Shown: positions 18,663-30,648, numbered from the stretch's first letter. The stretch is DNA of 64,000 bases from Gnomoniopsis sp. IMI 355080 (GCA_027946555.1 JAPEVC010000133.1:36904-100903); one strand, 5' to 3'. Notes: generated by a model from the sequence alone, not told the origin. A program made the numbers and translations.

Positions 18663-20987
18663 ATGCAACCATCGCGTGTAGAAGAGGCGCGTCCCCAGGG
18701 ACCGACGTCATTGTCGCCTCGCCAGTCTACAATCATGCAGCCTTCCCAACTACCGACCCCTCCGGCAACACCATCCCAGCCCGCCATACGAGTCGAGACC
18801 CATGGCACCGCTATCCAAAGTATTTCCCCTCGTGCCAAAATGTCCTCAAATCCCCACTACCATACTAGTTCGCGTGCCTCCATAGACACAGACTCGTCGC
18901 ATCGCTCACGCAAAGGATACATGGATTCTCTCGTGCCGCCCTCGACCGCCGAGATGGCGCGCATTGCTGAGGTGCAGCTCGAGCGCGAGAAGCAGGAGAA
19001 GCGCAAGTCGCGCGAAAAGGACAGAGAAATGCGAAGATCCATGGACCTGACGCGCTCAAGCTTGGAATCCCAAAACCAGGACAAGCCGCGCCGCAGCAGT
19101 ATATTTGGCGGCTTCCGACATCACCACAAGTCCACTCCCGCAAGCACCCACTCCCGCCAAAGCAGCATCGCCAAACCCGCTGGGGAATCCCAAGCCCCCG
19201 ATGGCGACAACATCCTCATGCAGCATGCTGCAACCTTGATACAGAAAACGTATCGGGGATACAAAACACGCCGGGAAATGAAAGGTCTGGGTCTGGATGC
19301 CGATACGAGGTGGACGCATGCGATACGTGAGTTGAGGTTCCGGGAGATGGTTCAACCGCGCGGCAAGGATGATGTACCTGTCCTCCTGGACACGCAGGCC
19401 ACACAGGAGGGCTTGGGCACCGACAGCAACGAGGCGAAGAGAAAGTCGTCCTCGGCGCGCTACAAGTGGAAGAAGGTTGCTACCATTGCTGCCAGAGCTG
19501 CTGCTGATATGGACGACGAGCCAACCAGCTCTAGCGATTCGGATTCCGGTCCCTCGGAACCCGGCAGATCGACGTCCGAGCAAAGGAGGATAGCACATCA
19601 GAAACGCGAAGAGGCAAAAGCGAGAAGACAGAAAGATGCCAGGGTAATGGGCCTGCAGTACTTCTTAGAGATGGTTGATCTGAAGCACAGATACGGATCC
19701 AATCTACGGACTTACCACGAGGAATGGAAAAAATCCGATACTAATGAGCCGTTTTTTTACTGGCTTGATTTCGGTCAAGGTCGCAACCTTGACATGGCTA
19801 CCTGTCCCCGAGAACGCCTAGACCGTGAGCAAGTTCGATATCTTTCCCGGGAAGAGCGTCTGTACTACCTCGTCCAAGTCGACGCTCAAGGCCGGCTGTG
19901 CTGGGCCAAAAATGGCATGCGCATCGACACCACCGAGGAGTGGAAGGATAGCATCCACGGTATCGTGCCAGTGGATGATCCAACACCCACCTTTCACCCA
20001 AGATCCACCAGCCATACCCAAACGAAGGCCCTCCCTAACGACGCCTCGAGCTCCCACGCAAGTAGGAGCAGGAGCAGCAGCAGGAGCAGCAGCAGGAGCA
20101 GCAGCAGGAGCAGCAGCAGGAGCAGCAGCAGGAGCGGCAGCGGCGACAGCATTTCGCAAGCCTCGTCCTCCGAGCTCGAAGCTGCCCGCGCAGCAAAGTA
20201 TGCGTCACCTGGCTTCACCGATGCCAAGGGCTATAAAAAGGTTACCCACATTTCTGCCTCGACCATCTTCAATACGCTGTTGCGCAAGTCTGTCCGCAAG
20301 AACACGTGGATTTTCGTGGCTGATACTTCCTTTCGTCTATATGTCGGCATTAAAGACAGCGGCGCCTTCCAGCACTCCTCCTTCGTGCAAGGCTCGCGTA
20401 TCTCTGCCGCAGGGCTCATCAAAATAAAAAACGGTCGTCTGACTTCGCTGTCTCCGCTTTCTGGTCATTATCGCCCACCAGCCTCTAATTTCCGTGCCTT
20501 TGTCCACAGCCTCAAAGAAGAAGGTGTCGACATGTCGCACGTGTCCATATCCAAGTCCTACGCCGTCCTCGTTGGTCTGGAGATTTACATGAAGACGCAG
20601 CAAAAGGGCAAGGGGCTCCTAAGGAAGGCTGCGCACAGAAAGGACAAAATCGTACACCCCGAGATCGCTCAGAAACGCGAGGAGGATGCGCGTGATACGT
20701 CGCAGAGTGCCGAGAAGGAGAGGCAGTATTTGGAAAGGCAACGCGCGGAGCAGGTGGCGGCGGATGATTTGCGCAGGGACGAGAGACGCAGTACAGTGAG
20801 GGTTATGCAAAAACTGGGGATCAGCCCGGCAGTATCGGAGACGCCAAAGGGTGCAGGGGCGACAAGTGAAAAGCAGGCGGAGAAGGTGGTGGAGCAGGTC
20901 GAGGCAGAAGAGAGAGCCGAGGCGGAGGACAGGGCTGAGGCTGCTGGGAAAGCGGCGGCGTCTGCTGCAGATGGCGCGGACAAATGA
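18663..20987 (+). CDS. IQ calmodulin-binding motif protein with SR repeats
   Basis: 774 residues from the ATG at 18663. The frame is open back to 18516, but the earlier part is a hydrophobic stretch resembling translated leader. An IQ motif, AATLIQKTYRGYKTRREM, lies near residue 188-207 and should bind calmodulin or a myosin-light-chain-like protein. A conserved fungal block around residues 335-440 follows (LQYFLEMVDLKHRYGSNLRT ... EPFFYWLDFGQG ... YYLVQVDAQGRLCWAKNG). Next is a perfect Ser-Ser-Arg tandem repeat (20062-20136), then a second conserved part with KKVTHISASTIFNTLLRK and FRLYVGIKDSGAFQHSSF. The C-terminus is a Glu/Ala-rich coiled coil. Homologues with this order are known to me only as 'IQ-domain proteins' of filamentous ascomycetes. 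The cellular role is unknown; calcium/calmodulin signalling is inferred from the motif alone. Confidence 0.85.
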   Translation: MQPSRVEEARPQGPTSLSPRQSTIMQPSQLPTPPATPSQPAIRVETHGTAIQSISPRAKMSSNPHYHTSSRASIDTDSSHRSRKGYMDSLVPPSTAEMARIAEVQLEREKQEKRKSREKDREMRRSMDLTRSSLESQNQDKPRRSSIFGGFRHHHKSTPASTHSRQSSIAKPAGESQAPDGDNILMQHAATLIQKTYRGYKTRREMKGLGLDADTRWTHAIRELRFREMVQPRGKDDVPVLLDTQATQEGLGTDSNEAKRKSSSARYKWKKVATIAARAAADMDDEPTSSSDSDSGPSEPGRSTSEQRRIAHQKREEAKARRQKDARVMGLQYFLEMVDLKHRYGSNLRTYHEEWKKSDTNEPFFYWLDFGQGRNLDMATCPRERLDREQVRYLSREERLYYLVQVDAQGRLCWAKNGMRIDTTEEWKDSIHGIVPVDDPTPTFHPRSTSHTQTKALPNDASSSHASRSRSSSRSSSRSSSRSSSRSSSRSGSGDSISQASSSELEAARAAKYASPGFTDAKGYKKVTHISASTIFNTLLRKSVRKNTWIFVADTSFRLYVGIKDSGAFQHSSFVQGSRISAAGLIKIKNGRLTSLSPLSGHYRPPASNFRAFVHSLKEEGVDMSHVSISKSYAVLVGLEIYMKTQQKGKGLLRKAAHRKDKIVHPEIAQKREEDARDTSQSAEKERQYLERQRAEQVAADDLRRDERRSTVRVMQKLGISPAVSETPKGAGATSEKQAEKVVEQVEAEERAEAEDRAEAAGKAAASAADGADK
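20062..20136 (+). repeat. Trinucleotide-based coding repeat (Ser-Ser-Arg)n
   Basis: A near-perfect tandem array of the 9-bp unit AGCAGCAGG inside the IQ-protein gene, coding Ser-Ser-Arg about six to eight times. It is a probable site of length variation between strains. Confidence 0.85.
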
Positions 20988-21327
20988 GACATGCTATGTA
21001 TGAATGACGGCACTGATACCTTGGATATTCCACTCGACGGGCGGTAAAGCGACTGGTGTGTGTCTTATAGACCTCACACTCACATATGCGAGTCTCGTAG
21101 AAGGCTTGTTAATAATGTATTATTGGCAACTTGTTGTTATGTAACATCCTTCGATTTATTTCGCATCCCTCACACAGATTCTCAAAGGCATCGTCCACTC
21201 GGTTCAGGGCCTCAAGGGATATCCATCATTATCATTACAAGTCTTGTAAAATATGTACGTTCAAAAAAGGGTATACAAGAAGGGCTGAAGCCGGGAACAT
21301 GAGATATACCGTCCACAGGAGGTATCT
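20988..21327. other. Short convergent intergenic region
   Basis: 340 bases between the stops of the IQ-protein gene and the PX-domain gene, so it holds both 3' UTRs. No other feature is seen. Confidence 0.55.
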
Positions 21328-22351
21328 TTACGCGAATAGAAAGTCCTTGAGAACCGGCGAGCCGGAGAATTCGGGGTTGAGTAAAATGCAACTGCGACGA
21401 ACTGTAAGCGACCGGGTACCGCAGCTTGGAGAGTATGTAGTGAACAGTAACGTACTTCAAAAAGTATTGTAGACCAGCTCTCCTCTTCTCAAGGAATCTA
21501 GGCCTGAACCGCGAGATGACGCTTTTAGGCGGCAGCACTGGCACCGCAGCCTCAAAGCTGGGAAAGGTCCGTATCAAATCCCGTCTGAAGTCGTCAAACT
21601 CCGAATATCGCTTGCGAATGTTCATATACGGGCCTTGCAACGTCTGGACGCGAATATTCCAAACGACGAATGCGCCAATGTTGGTTGCCGACCCGTTCAC
21701 AGTGACATAGTCGGTCACCTCGACGCTCTTGGCCCAGCAGGCCTTGTTGCGATCGCGACCGTAGGATGTGCGCGTCTCCTCCGAGTTACGTTGTCGTGGA
21801 TCGTCGGCTTCGTCGGCTTCGTTGTCTTGAAGCGTGATGCCGCCTGGCACGAGGCTCTCTGTGGAGAGGTTGTTGGCTTGAGAGGTAGACTGCGACTCGA
21901 GGGTATGGCCGTGAGCCCAGTAGGGGGGGGAGTTTATGGGCGAGGTCATTATTTGGGAATGGTGGCCGTTGGGGGTGTGAGTGCGATCGTAGCGCGTATG
22001 TTCCGGCTCCGGCTCCGGCTCAAGGTTGGAAAGAGGCCGGTCGTGGTTGGAAGGCGTGATTTGATCATGTTCGCTTGGTGTGGCATCGATGTCGTCGGCT
22101 GCAAGTCCGTCCATGTTTGCGCCGTGGGTTGACAAAGCATTGCGCTCCTCGGTGGCGGTGTGTGTGTAGTGCTCACTGCCACTGCTTTCGCTGCTATCCT
22201 CGTCACTGCCGTCATGTGAGGGGTCAAATTCTGGGAAGTCTTCGGTGACAATGCTATCGTCGTCTTCAGCTGGGCGCTGTGCGATGCATTTCCCATTTCC
22301 GTTACGGTTCAAGCTGGTGTTGCAGGCCAAGTCGTGTTGGGTGGTCGCCAT
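21328..22351 (-). CDS. PX-domain protein, Ypt35-like
   Basis: Two exons, 22351-21456 and 21391-21328, with a 64-bp intron, giving 319 residues. Splicing is supported by family continuity: QYFLN is joined to CILLNPEFSGSPVLKDFLFA, the usual C-terminus of Ypt35-type PX domains. Reading through would give an unrelated tail. The first ~200 residues are acidic and disordered, with an EPEPEPEH run. The PX domain spans about residues 205-319, with WNIRVQTLQG, the phosphoinositide-binding RKRYSEFDDFRRDL segment, and the proline loop VPVLPPKSVISRF before FLEKRRAGLQ. Yeast Ypt35 binds PI3P on endosomes and vacuole and recruits the lipid-transfer protein Vps13. The same location is inferred here; assignment to Ypt35 rather than another single-PX protein is likely but not certain. 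Confidence 0.82.
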
Positions 22352-25300
22352 GAAGCCATGGGATGAGGCCTCGCGAGGACCTCGGGGGCGCGATTGGCTT
22401 TCGAATGTGTCTCGGGATCGGGGGATAGAGGTCGTGCGGTGATGCGGTATTCGTGGATGTATGGCGTATACAAATCGAGGTGAACACGCGAGCTGTCCAA
22501 CAATCGACGCCAGGTCTATTGCTCGCGAAGATCTCTTGATTGATTGTACTGCGCAAGAAAGTCAGTAGCTGCCGTGGGGACCTCCGTAGGTTTCGGGGGG
22601 TGGCAAGGTGGGGGGGGGGTTGTGCGAGAAGCCTACTACCTTATTACTGCGAGGTGCAAAACACCCGTACCATTTCGTCACCCTTGCAGGTAAAAAGCAA
22701 TGTATACAACTGGCCAGTATCGGGAGTATTGACCCACCATAGCGAAACAGGAAAACATAAAATGAAAACAACTTCCACTTTGGATTACGATGAAATAGCA
22801 ATAATGGCATAGACTGAATAGTATATTTCGTAGATCGATAATATTTCAGACTAAACGACAAAGAGCACACTGATACTGCTTAGACCGATTTGCTTGCTTT
22901 GTTCCCCCAGAGCTTCTGTGTCATTGAAGTGACGGCACGTCAGCACATCCCGGCAGCCCAGGAAGCCGTCCTGGCCGTCAGAGCCGACACTCTGTTCCTC
23001 CGGAGGCAGCTTTCACCAGGGTTAGGGTTGGCCCCAAGATTGAGGAATATGGCATTCTCATAACCTACCTAAGTACCTACCTACGGCAGGTACCACCTAC
23101 CAAAGATATCTTCCCTTCAGATAGGATCCGCTCATCGGTCTCCCGCAATCCTTTATTGGAGCTGAATATCAGTACCAACAACATACCGAAACTCCATACC
23201 CACCCTAGCCCACAGCTAAGCCCTTCATAGGGGCCATGTGCTTGTTTTTCTTACGAGCATTAGGCCTTCCCAAACCGGAAATCGAATTAATCCACTTGGA
23301 CAGCTCATTGGCTGCTTAGCAGCACAAGGATCTCATTACCTTGGATGCCTATCTATGTAGGTACCTGAGTAGGCAGGCAATCAGATGCTTTGATACCTCT
23401 ACCTCACAGGTATTTTGGCTGTTGGCTATGTGAATGTTATCAGATAGATAGCCGTAGGTTGTGATTGTAAAACACCCGTGGACAGTAGCCACCTGAACAC
23501 AATGGCAAGAGTCTGGCAGTCTCACATAGCAGTCAAACATTTTACACGAACATGACAGAACACGAAGGTTCCACACAGATCACACACCTGCGATACAAGT
23601 GATTCAACAAGAAAAGTGGCTCTAGGAGATATTCAGCTTAATTGTGCTTTGCACGCAGTGCAAGATATCATCTCTATCTAATTCAGAAGCATTGCAATTG
23701 ATTCCACAAAGCTGTCAGCCCCAATAATATGCACACATACGTACCTCGCACACACTCTGCATACCCGTTTCTCGCCTCCCAGACCACAGGTTTGAGACAA
23801 AGGAGCACAAACAGTCGCAAAACATTACAGCACCAGGAAACCCCATGGCCTGATTGATTCTGCAAAGATTCCCTTTCTCTTGCCAAATATTCACCATCAA
23901 ACCCGCATGTTATGGCGACTCCCAACGGAGCATTCGATCACTCAACAAAGGGGGCAGTATCTATCACCACCATACTCTCTAAATCAACCAGCAGAGTTGG
24001 CGTCTCATGAGACTAGGAGCACCGACTTTCGAAGGCCGGGCGGCCCCGCTGGGAACTTGACTCGAGGCCAGACACGCCTCACGCATTGGTATACCAACGC
24101 CGAAGTAGTCCAGTCTTTCCATGGCCTGAATAGGCAGCCAGCAGTATTGTACCGGACTCCCATGATCCGTAACCTGGACGAAATCGCCGCTCGGCCAAGA
24201 CGGTCAATATTACTGAGAAGACAGAGCAAGAGTCTGTGCGTGCTGGGGAAGCCATGAAGTCCCAATGCTCAGAATTCTTGTGGCGATAGAAGGTGTCGGA
24301 GAAATAATCAGTCTTTTCAGAGCACTCAACATTCACGATCGTTTGGTGGCTGCTGAACGAGACGTTGCTTAGCACGTGGCAGCAAACACCAACGGCGAGG
24401 TGCGTGGAGCATGCGAAAGTGCGGGTGGTGACATAAGCGGGCAGCGGGTGGGCAGGGATATCCCTGCTCCCAGGGGATGGGCAAGCAGCGGTTTTTCGTC
24501 TTGCTGCATTCAGATGCTCGGGCTGCCAATGCGTCGAAACATCAAATCCAATTCAATGAAGGGGTGCAAGGACACCCCAAATTGAAAGCAATCAAGTGTT
24601 ACTGTCTGCCAAAATAAACATTCGACAGGTGGCGTGTCTCGGCCAAGTGCGTAGACAGGAGATCCTGTGCGTGTGAAGGCGGCTCAACCGTGAGCGTTCC
24701 TCATGCCAACACTACTAAAGCACCGGCTGCTGGCGACGTGCAGTGCTGAGTGGCAAGCAACGTGCTCGAAGGAGGCGAATGCGGCATGACTTTTAGCTGC
24801 TTGGATCTAATGCACCGAAGCTCGTTGGGCCCCTCTTGCAAGGGTTGTCTGGTTGTCTCGGACGACGTGACTCTGGCAATACGAACCGTGTGGCATGGAT
24901 CCATCCGCCCAAACCGACATCTGACAAGAAGAGAGATACGGGGTAAGCAGCAATTCTTTTGTACTGCCGCGAAAAGCGTCCGTTCGGTCAAGAGGGGCCT
25001 CGTAAAAATGCTGAGTGAAACCATGCCCAGACTTGTACATTACGAGAAAAGTCGTCGGCACGCCGGTAGCATGTGCAGTGCAACTTCGACTGCGAAGCAC
25101 TTTACTACCTGGGCAGCTATGTATGCACAGTGCAAGTGGTATGTGGGTATGCACACATAGTAGTAGTAGTATGTATTGCGATGTGGTTCTCTGTGGCCCC
25201 AACCTCCGTCAAGGATACAAGCTGTAGATAAGCTTGCAAGCTTTACGGTACGGCAAGATTGATTGTGCCCGTGCCAACTACCTAGGTAGGTAGGGCAGAG

Positions 25301-26423
25301 GCCACCTCGTGGTCCGAGATGTTCCACGAGCAACGATCCCCCTCGGCGCCATCCGTCTTGCTCGCTTCCCCGAAGTTTGTCTGACCGAACAATGACTGAG
25401 GCCCAAATTACCGTCGACCCTGGGGCGCGGAAATCCGTCGGAAGTTGAGCGACAAGGCTCTCAAGCTGAGACGAGCGAACAATTTCTTATTATAAACTAG
25501 TGAGCTGGATGCCACATTCGAGGAGCGGGAGGGAGGTCGGTCGACAGTCTACTGTGCACTATATACATACTATGGCAGTATGTACTAGGTCAAATTGCCA
25601 TGGCTGCGTCTACAGGCATTCTTACTTCGTACGCCCGCCTCGCGGTGCCGATATCATGTCCATCCGAAGTGTCGACCGCCAATTCAGACCAATTGCCCCC
25701 TTCCATTGGTCCACGACCAGCCAAAAAGATGGGGTTTACGAAGGGGCTCTAGCCACCATCCATGTCCGAGCTGCATTCTCTCCCGGGGTCCCGGTGGAGG
25801 TGAGCGTGGTCTAACCTCAATAAGCTTCTCTACATTTCCACAGCTCCACGAACTGGACCCTGGCCAGATATCTGACAGGGGGCCTGGGATTGCCCGGCAT
25901 GGTGCTCCTCAGGCTCCTCTTCATTGTCTCGGTCCGCTCGATGCTTCTCAGAGATAAAATGGAGAGTCCTCTCCCTTCAGCTTCCCTTTGCCTTGCGTTG
26001 CAACCCTTCTTTGAATGGCCTAATCCTTTTTTCACAAAACAAACATCCTATCCAAGTCGGTGGCGGAAACGTCTTGCTATTCCTCTCTAACCTGCCGCCC
26101 CCCCCCATAATATTGCATCTTTTCGAATTGACCGCTTCGCTTTGCATCCTTGCTTTTCTTGTATAAGGTTCTATAGCTCTGTTGTACCTATTCGTGGTCT
26201 TGTTAAAATCGGGTAAATGTGAGTCCTGCCTAGCCTTTCCTCAATCTTCCCAATCTTCCTCTTCCGACATCATGTAGACGAGAGAAATCGGCCAGTGCAA
26301 CCCATTCCGGCTTACTTTCGACAAGCATAAGACAACACCAAAAGCAGTGTTTGCTAGAACTAATTCATGTTCGCACAACAGTAGAATATTACATCATCGA
26401 GTTCACTCGCCAATCGTCAAATC
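22352..26423. other. Large gene-poor intergenic region
   Basis: About 4 kb with only short, unconserved open frames. It carries a 10-base G run (22610-22619), TACCTAGGTA-type motifs (23064-23090 variants, 25279) and a long stretch (about 23-25 kb) without strong coding bias. The last ~500 bases before 26424 are T/C-rich and probably the promoter of the secreted-protein gene. I see no transposase, terminal repeats or tRNA. Confidence 0.55.
25279..25293. repeat. TACCTAGGTA palindromic motif
   Basis: Perfect palindrome TACCTAGGTA extended by GGTAG, identical over 14 bases to the copies at 14470 and 38274. Confidence 0.65.
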
Positions 26424-27131
26424 ATGTTTTCCTTCAGGACAACCTTGGTGGCCGTGGCAACGGCGTTTGTTGCAACTACCCGGGCAGACTACACCATCGA
26501 CCCCAACAGTGTATCACTTACTACCAGAGGTGAGTTGCCACACAGAGAAACCCTTATGCTTGGCGCAGTAAACTCACAATTTGGGCATAGAGAGCTGGTG
26601 CACCAGCGAGACGCAGCAATGTCCTTACATCTGTCGAGATATGGGAGCCAGTGGGGCTACCACCAACACATGCAACGCCGTATGTTCCCGCTTTAGTTCA
26701 TGCTGCTTATAATTCTTTGACAGTCCTGTTCTCAAAAGCTCACAACCTCCTTCTAGACAAGCCTGACGTACGGTTGTCTCTGCAATGACGGAAAGACCCC
26801 GAACGCCTCCGAATACTCTCTCACACTTCCCTACTTCGTCTGCGTCGAGTATGTCAGCCAGTGCGTCGCAGCATGCGACAGTAACAGCACCTGCCAGGGG
26901 GCTTGCCAGCAAGACCATCCGTGCGGCGCAACCGACCCTGTAACGAACAAGGTCAACTCCACCGCAACCGCGTCCAGCACATCCACGAGCTCGACCTCCG
27001 GCGGAGATGCGGTGTACACTGGGCTCGACGGCAAGAGCGCAGCAGGTCCACCTGCCTTCGAGCTCGCCCGGCTTTACGCCACCATGGCAACGCTCGGACT
27101 GTTTGGCATGGGATTCATGTACCTGTTGTGA
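26424..27131 (+). CDS. Small secreted cysteine-rich protein (DUF7707-type)
   Basis: Three exons, 26424-26529, 26591-26679 and 26757-27131, joined by 61- and 77-bp introns (GTGAGT..CATAG and GTATGT..CTAG), giving 189 residues. It begins with a signal peptide (MFSFRTTLVAVATAFVATTR, cleavage likely after the Ala before DYTIDP). A cysteine-rich domain follows: WCTSETQQCPYICRD, NTCNATSLTYGCLCNDG, NASEYSLTLPYFVCVEYVSQ, then CVAACDSNSTCQGACQ and CGATDP. This layout matches the DUF7707 family of fungal extracellular or cell-wall proteins. A Ser/Thr-rich linker and a hydrophobic C-terminal segment after a small-residue region (GKSAAGPP) suggest GPI anchoring. Function is unknown; surface location is inferred. 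Two N-glycosylation sites (NAS, NST) are visible. Confidence 0.82.
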
Positions 27132-29006
27132 GGAGATGCCATGTGTGTACTTGGAGTCTTTGAGAGATTCCCGGCACTCTGGCTGGGTGGAGTGTGAGCA
27201 GATGGGAAGCTGACGGGTGTACGAATTTTTTCTCACATTACCGCCGAGTCTCGACCATCTGAAGCGTCCGAGAGACGCAGTTCGAACGAATCTTCCACCA
27301 GAAAGGATGAAGACTTGCACAACACAATAGTGCGCTTTAATATCTGTAATTCGCGGCGTCATTGCATGGAATGGTCGGCGTTTTGCTTCTGGTTCGGCCC
27401 GCACAAGCATTCACTCGTTATTATAGCGTCAGGAGTTACTTTATTTTAGTCATTCCTTTGTACGCATAAATCAGCATGTCGGTGGAGACGTTAGCAGATA
27501 TGTAGAGAGGGCAGCTTAATGGCGAAATTGAACTGACTTGTTGAACGGGAAATAGAGACTTATCGGCGTGTTGTCCCCCAGCATAGCCTGTGTCCGACGA
27601 CTTTGAGCCTTCTTTAAAAACGCCGAGATCAGCACATGTACTCATATGATCCCGCTTGGTCGCCTCAGGTGCTCCACCCTCACATCGCCAAGGGAAGAGA
27701 CCAGGTTGAATTGAGTATAAGAGGCGGCGATAGAGAGCCCGGGTTCAGAGGCAATGACCGGTCCGGCCAATTTACCAAGGTCAAGTCTGAGAGAAAGAAA
27801 GGGAGAAAAATAATATTGGGAGCCGGACCACGAGGCTGGAGACTCCTTAGTAGATGTAAAGCCTCTCGGTCTGGCATGTCCTGGCTGAAATTGTCCCAGT
27901 CGTGATATTGCAACGATACCTGCGTTCTCTGCGAAGGGGCTTGTTGCTTGCCTGACGAGATGCTCATAGTCATATCGATCGCGCCTCCAGCTTCATTTAG
28001 CTTTGGGCGGTTCATACCCTTGAATTCGGTGTCTGCAAAGGGAAGGTCCGCCTTGTCGGTCTTGAAGGACCTCAATCATCGCCTTCCGTTCTACTCCCAG
28101 GCCTCTGCCTTTTGAACACTGATAAAGTTTTGCCTAGCCTCGTTGTGCTCGGGTGTATGCTGTGATCTCTGAACTCCCCGATAGCATCTTGTCATCTTCA
28201 CCAAATCCTCAATGGTACGGAGTGGCTGAATTGGGACTAGTGTCTGCTCGATGTCAGTTTGGTAACGTTTAATAAGTATGTCATGGAGGCATCTTTGTAC
28301 TGGTGAGGTACCTGAGGTTCAAGATGAGGATGGCGACACGCTATACGGTGAAGCCAACCTCGAGGGCAGCTGGGTGCAGATGAACCCTGACATGTAAAGC
28401 CTGGGATATCCTTGCATCAGCACTCCTGTATAAAGGCCACCGCGTACACGGTACCTAGGTAGATAGATACTATGTAGTATGAATACCAGGGATCCAGCTC
28501 GTTTCAACCTGGAATTTAACAGGATTTTGCAGGTGTGTATAAAATTGATTCTACCTACAAATCAGCACAGCTTCAAAGAATCTGCAACATACTGTTCATA
28601 CGAGTCTACATATTCTTTTTGAAGGCTTTCCCAATGACATGGAGATCCGCGTGCAGGTGGGACATGGTAGGGCCCAGAGCGCATTCCAATTTCAATACCG
28701 AGTATTCCGTTTGAGGGCATCAGTCGCCAGCAGCCAATCATCTCAGCCTGGGACCACTAGTGCACCAGTGAACCGGAGGTGGGGCCCCGCCAAGGTCCTT
28801 GTCTTCGGCAGCTTCTAGAGCAATTGGACTTTTCAACACATGTTGTCGTGGGGCCTTCGTCACCTTCTCCTTTTCCACCATTTTGGCATTTCTCGTAGCC
28901 ATAGGTACGATGCTGCGCATAGCATAAAGTCGGAGTCTTTTCTTTTTCCCTTTTCACTTCTTTTCTCGCCTTTTCCGTCCAGGTCTGGCCAGAGGAAACC
29001 AGTACA
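27132..29006. other. Intergenic region
   Basis: 1.9 kb between the secreted-protein gene and the phosphotransferase. It contains a minus-strand open stretch (27680-28075) without an ATG start or recognised relative, and paired TACCTAGGTA and TACTATGTAGTA motifs at 28452-28479. A CT-rich tract at about 28935-28980 lies immediately before the predicted start at 29007. Confidence 0.5.
28452..28479. repeat. Adjacent TACCTAGGTA and TACTATGTAGTA motifs
   Basis: The two recurring short motifs of this window lie side by side: TACCTAGGTA at 28452-28461 and TACTATGTAGTA at 28468-28479, six bases apart. Confidence 0.6.
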
Positions 29007-30648
29007 ATGGCTCCCAACACCAGTTTGTACCCCTCTTCTCTCCTCTTACCACCCTTTGCTGCCAGCGCCTGCCCCGCCATGGCATGGCTAAGGTGTGGGC
29101 TGGCTTCGCAAGCCATTCCGTCCCTCCCTCATGCTGCCACTGCTCATACGCCTGGCCTTGTCAAATTGTGCGCACAACCCTTCCAATGCTAACGGGTTGT
29201 CGCAATGCGCTATAGAAGAAGCTGCCGCCGAGTGCGTCTCGGACGACGCCCTGATCCATCTCAAGTCCTACAAGTATTCTGCTGTCGACAAGTCGCCCGT
29301 CTCTTACTACATCCTCCGGCCATACGTACGTGTCATTCCACACACCGACTCGACACCTGCGTCCCCTGCCAGCTAACAGCATGTCTGCCCGTCAACAGTG
29401 GAACTGGGCTGCCGGTCTACTGCCAATATGGCTTGCGCCGAACATGGTCACTTTGATCGGCTTCTTCTTCATTCTGACGAACGTCGGCTTATGCGCCTTG
29501 TTGGTGCCAGACCTGATTGGACCGGTACGCTCGCCCTGCCACCCTTGGAAATTTGGGAAAGGCCCGCAGCTAACCGAGACCCCTCCTTTGGCACACCACA
29601 GGGACCTTCATGGCTATACTTCAGCTTCGCAATCGGCCTGTTCATGTACCAAACCATGGACAACATAGACGGGAAACAGGCACGGCGCACCGGCACTTCT
29701 AGTGGACTCGGTGAGCTTTTCGATCATGGCATCGACTCGCTCAACTGCACGCTCGCATCCCTCCTCGAGACCGCCGCCATGGGCCTTGGCTGTTCAAAGA
29801 CCGGTGTCTTCACTGCCCTGTGCCCCTGTATTCCCATGTTCTTCTCCACCTGGGAGACCTACCACAGCCATACCCTCTACTTAGGCTACATCAACGGTCC
29901 GACCGAGGGCCTGCTAATAGCAGCGAGTATCATGGCCTTAAGTGGGGTATACGGTCCGCAGATTTGGACGACCCCTGTGGTGAAGGTGCTGGGCGAAAAG
30001 TACACCTTCGGGTACGCGGACCAACTCGGCGACCTGGCGGTGCGCGATGTCTGGGCCTTGACCATCGTCGGAGGCCTGTTCGTTCACATCCCCGGTTGCA
30101 TCAAGCACGTTATCGAGGCGCGCCGTAGCCGAAACCAGCCAATTGCTCCGGTCTTTATGGAGTGGACACCCTTTGGCGTCTATTTTTTCTCTATTGGCCT
30201 GTGGCTGTACTCGCCCTTTTCGACGCTGCGAACCGAAAATCACTTGGTGCTGTTTTGCCTCACCATGAGCTTTGTCTTCGGCCGCATGACCACCAAAATG
30301 ATCTTGGCTCATTTGACGCGCCAGCCATTCCCCTACTGGACCGTCATGCTGTTTCCCCTCGTTGGCGGTGCTGTATTGGGTAATCTGCCGCGGTTCGGTC
30401 TACCTGCTGTGAGCGCTGAGGTCGAGCTGACGTACCTCTATGCTTACTTCGTCTTTGCGATGATAGTGTACTTCAGATGGGCGTTCTTGGTCACAGGCGC
30501 TATCTGTGAGTACCTCGGAATAAATGCGTTGACCATACCACGGGAGAAGACAGTAGAGAACCGCAAGAAAGAGGCTGCAGAGAACCGAGCCGAGAAGGGC
30601 AAGGTTCAAGCGAACGGTACAAGTGCAAACGGGAAGAAGGAACTATAG
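29007..30648 (+). CDS. Ethanolamine/choline phosphotransferase (CDP-alcohol phosphatidyltransferase)
   Basis: Predicted exons 29007-29022, 29216-29325, 29399-29524 and 29602-30648 give 432 residues. The last two introns have GTACGT/GTACGC donors and AGCTAAC branch sites and are secure. Exon 1 (MAPNT) is inferred: an ATG in good context after a CT-rich leader, a GTTTGT donor, a 193-bp intron with GCTAAC branch, and matching phase; it is less certain. The family signature DG-x2-AR-x8-G-x3-D-x3-D is intact, starting DGKQAR and ending in FDHGID. Several hydrophobic spans (WLAPNMVTLIGFFFIL, GLFVHIPGCI and others) indicate a multi-pass ER/Golgi membrane enzyme. It should transfer phosphoethanolamine or phosphocholine from the CDP form to diacylglycerol (Kennedy pathway). 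Substrate preference cannot be read from sequence. The C-terminal tail is Lys/Glu-rich. Confidence 0.85.

Noticed and set aside
19818..20159. Long Leu- or Ala-Pro-rich frames opposite and alongside the IQ gene
   Set aside because: They are other-frame translations of the AGCAGCAGG coding repeat of the IQ protein.
23020..23030. Telomere-like TTAGGG hexamer
   Set aside because: Only a single copy (another single CCCTAA near 35418); no array, so not telomeric.
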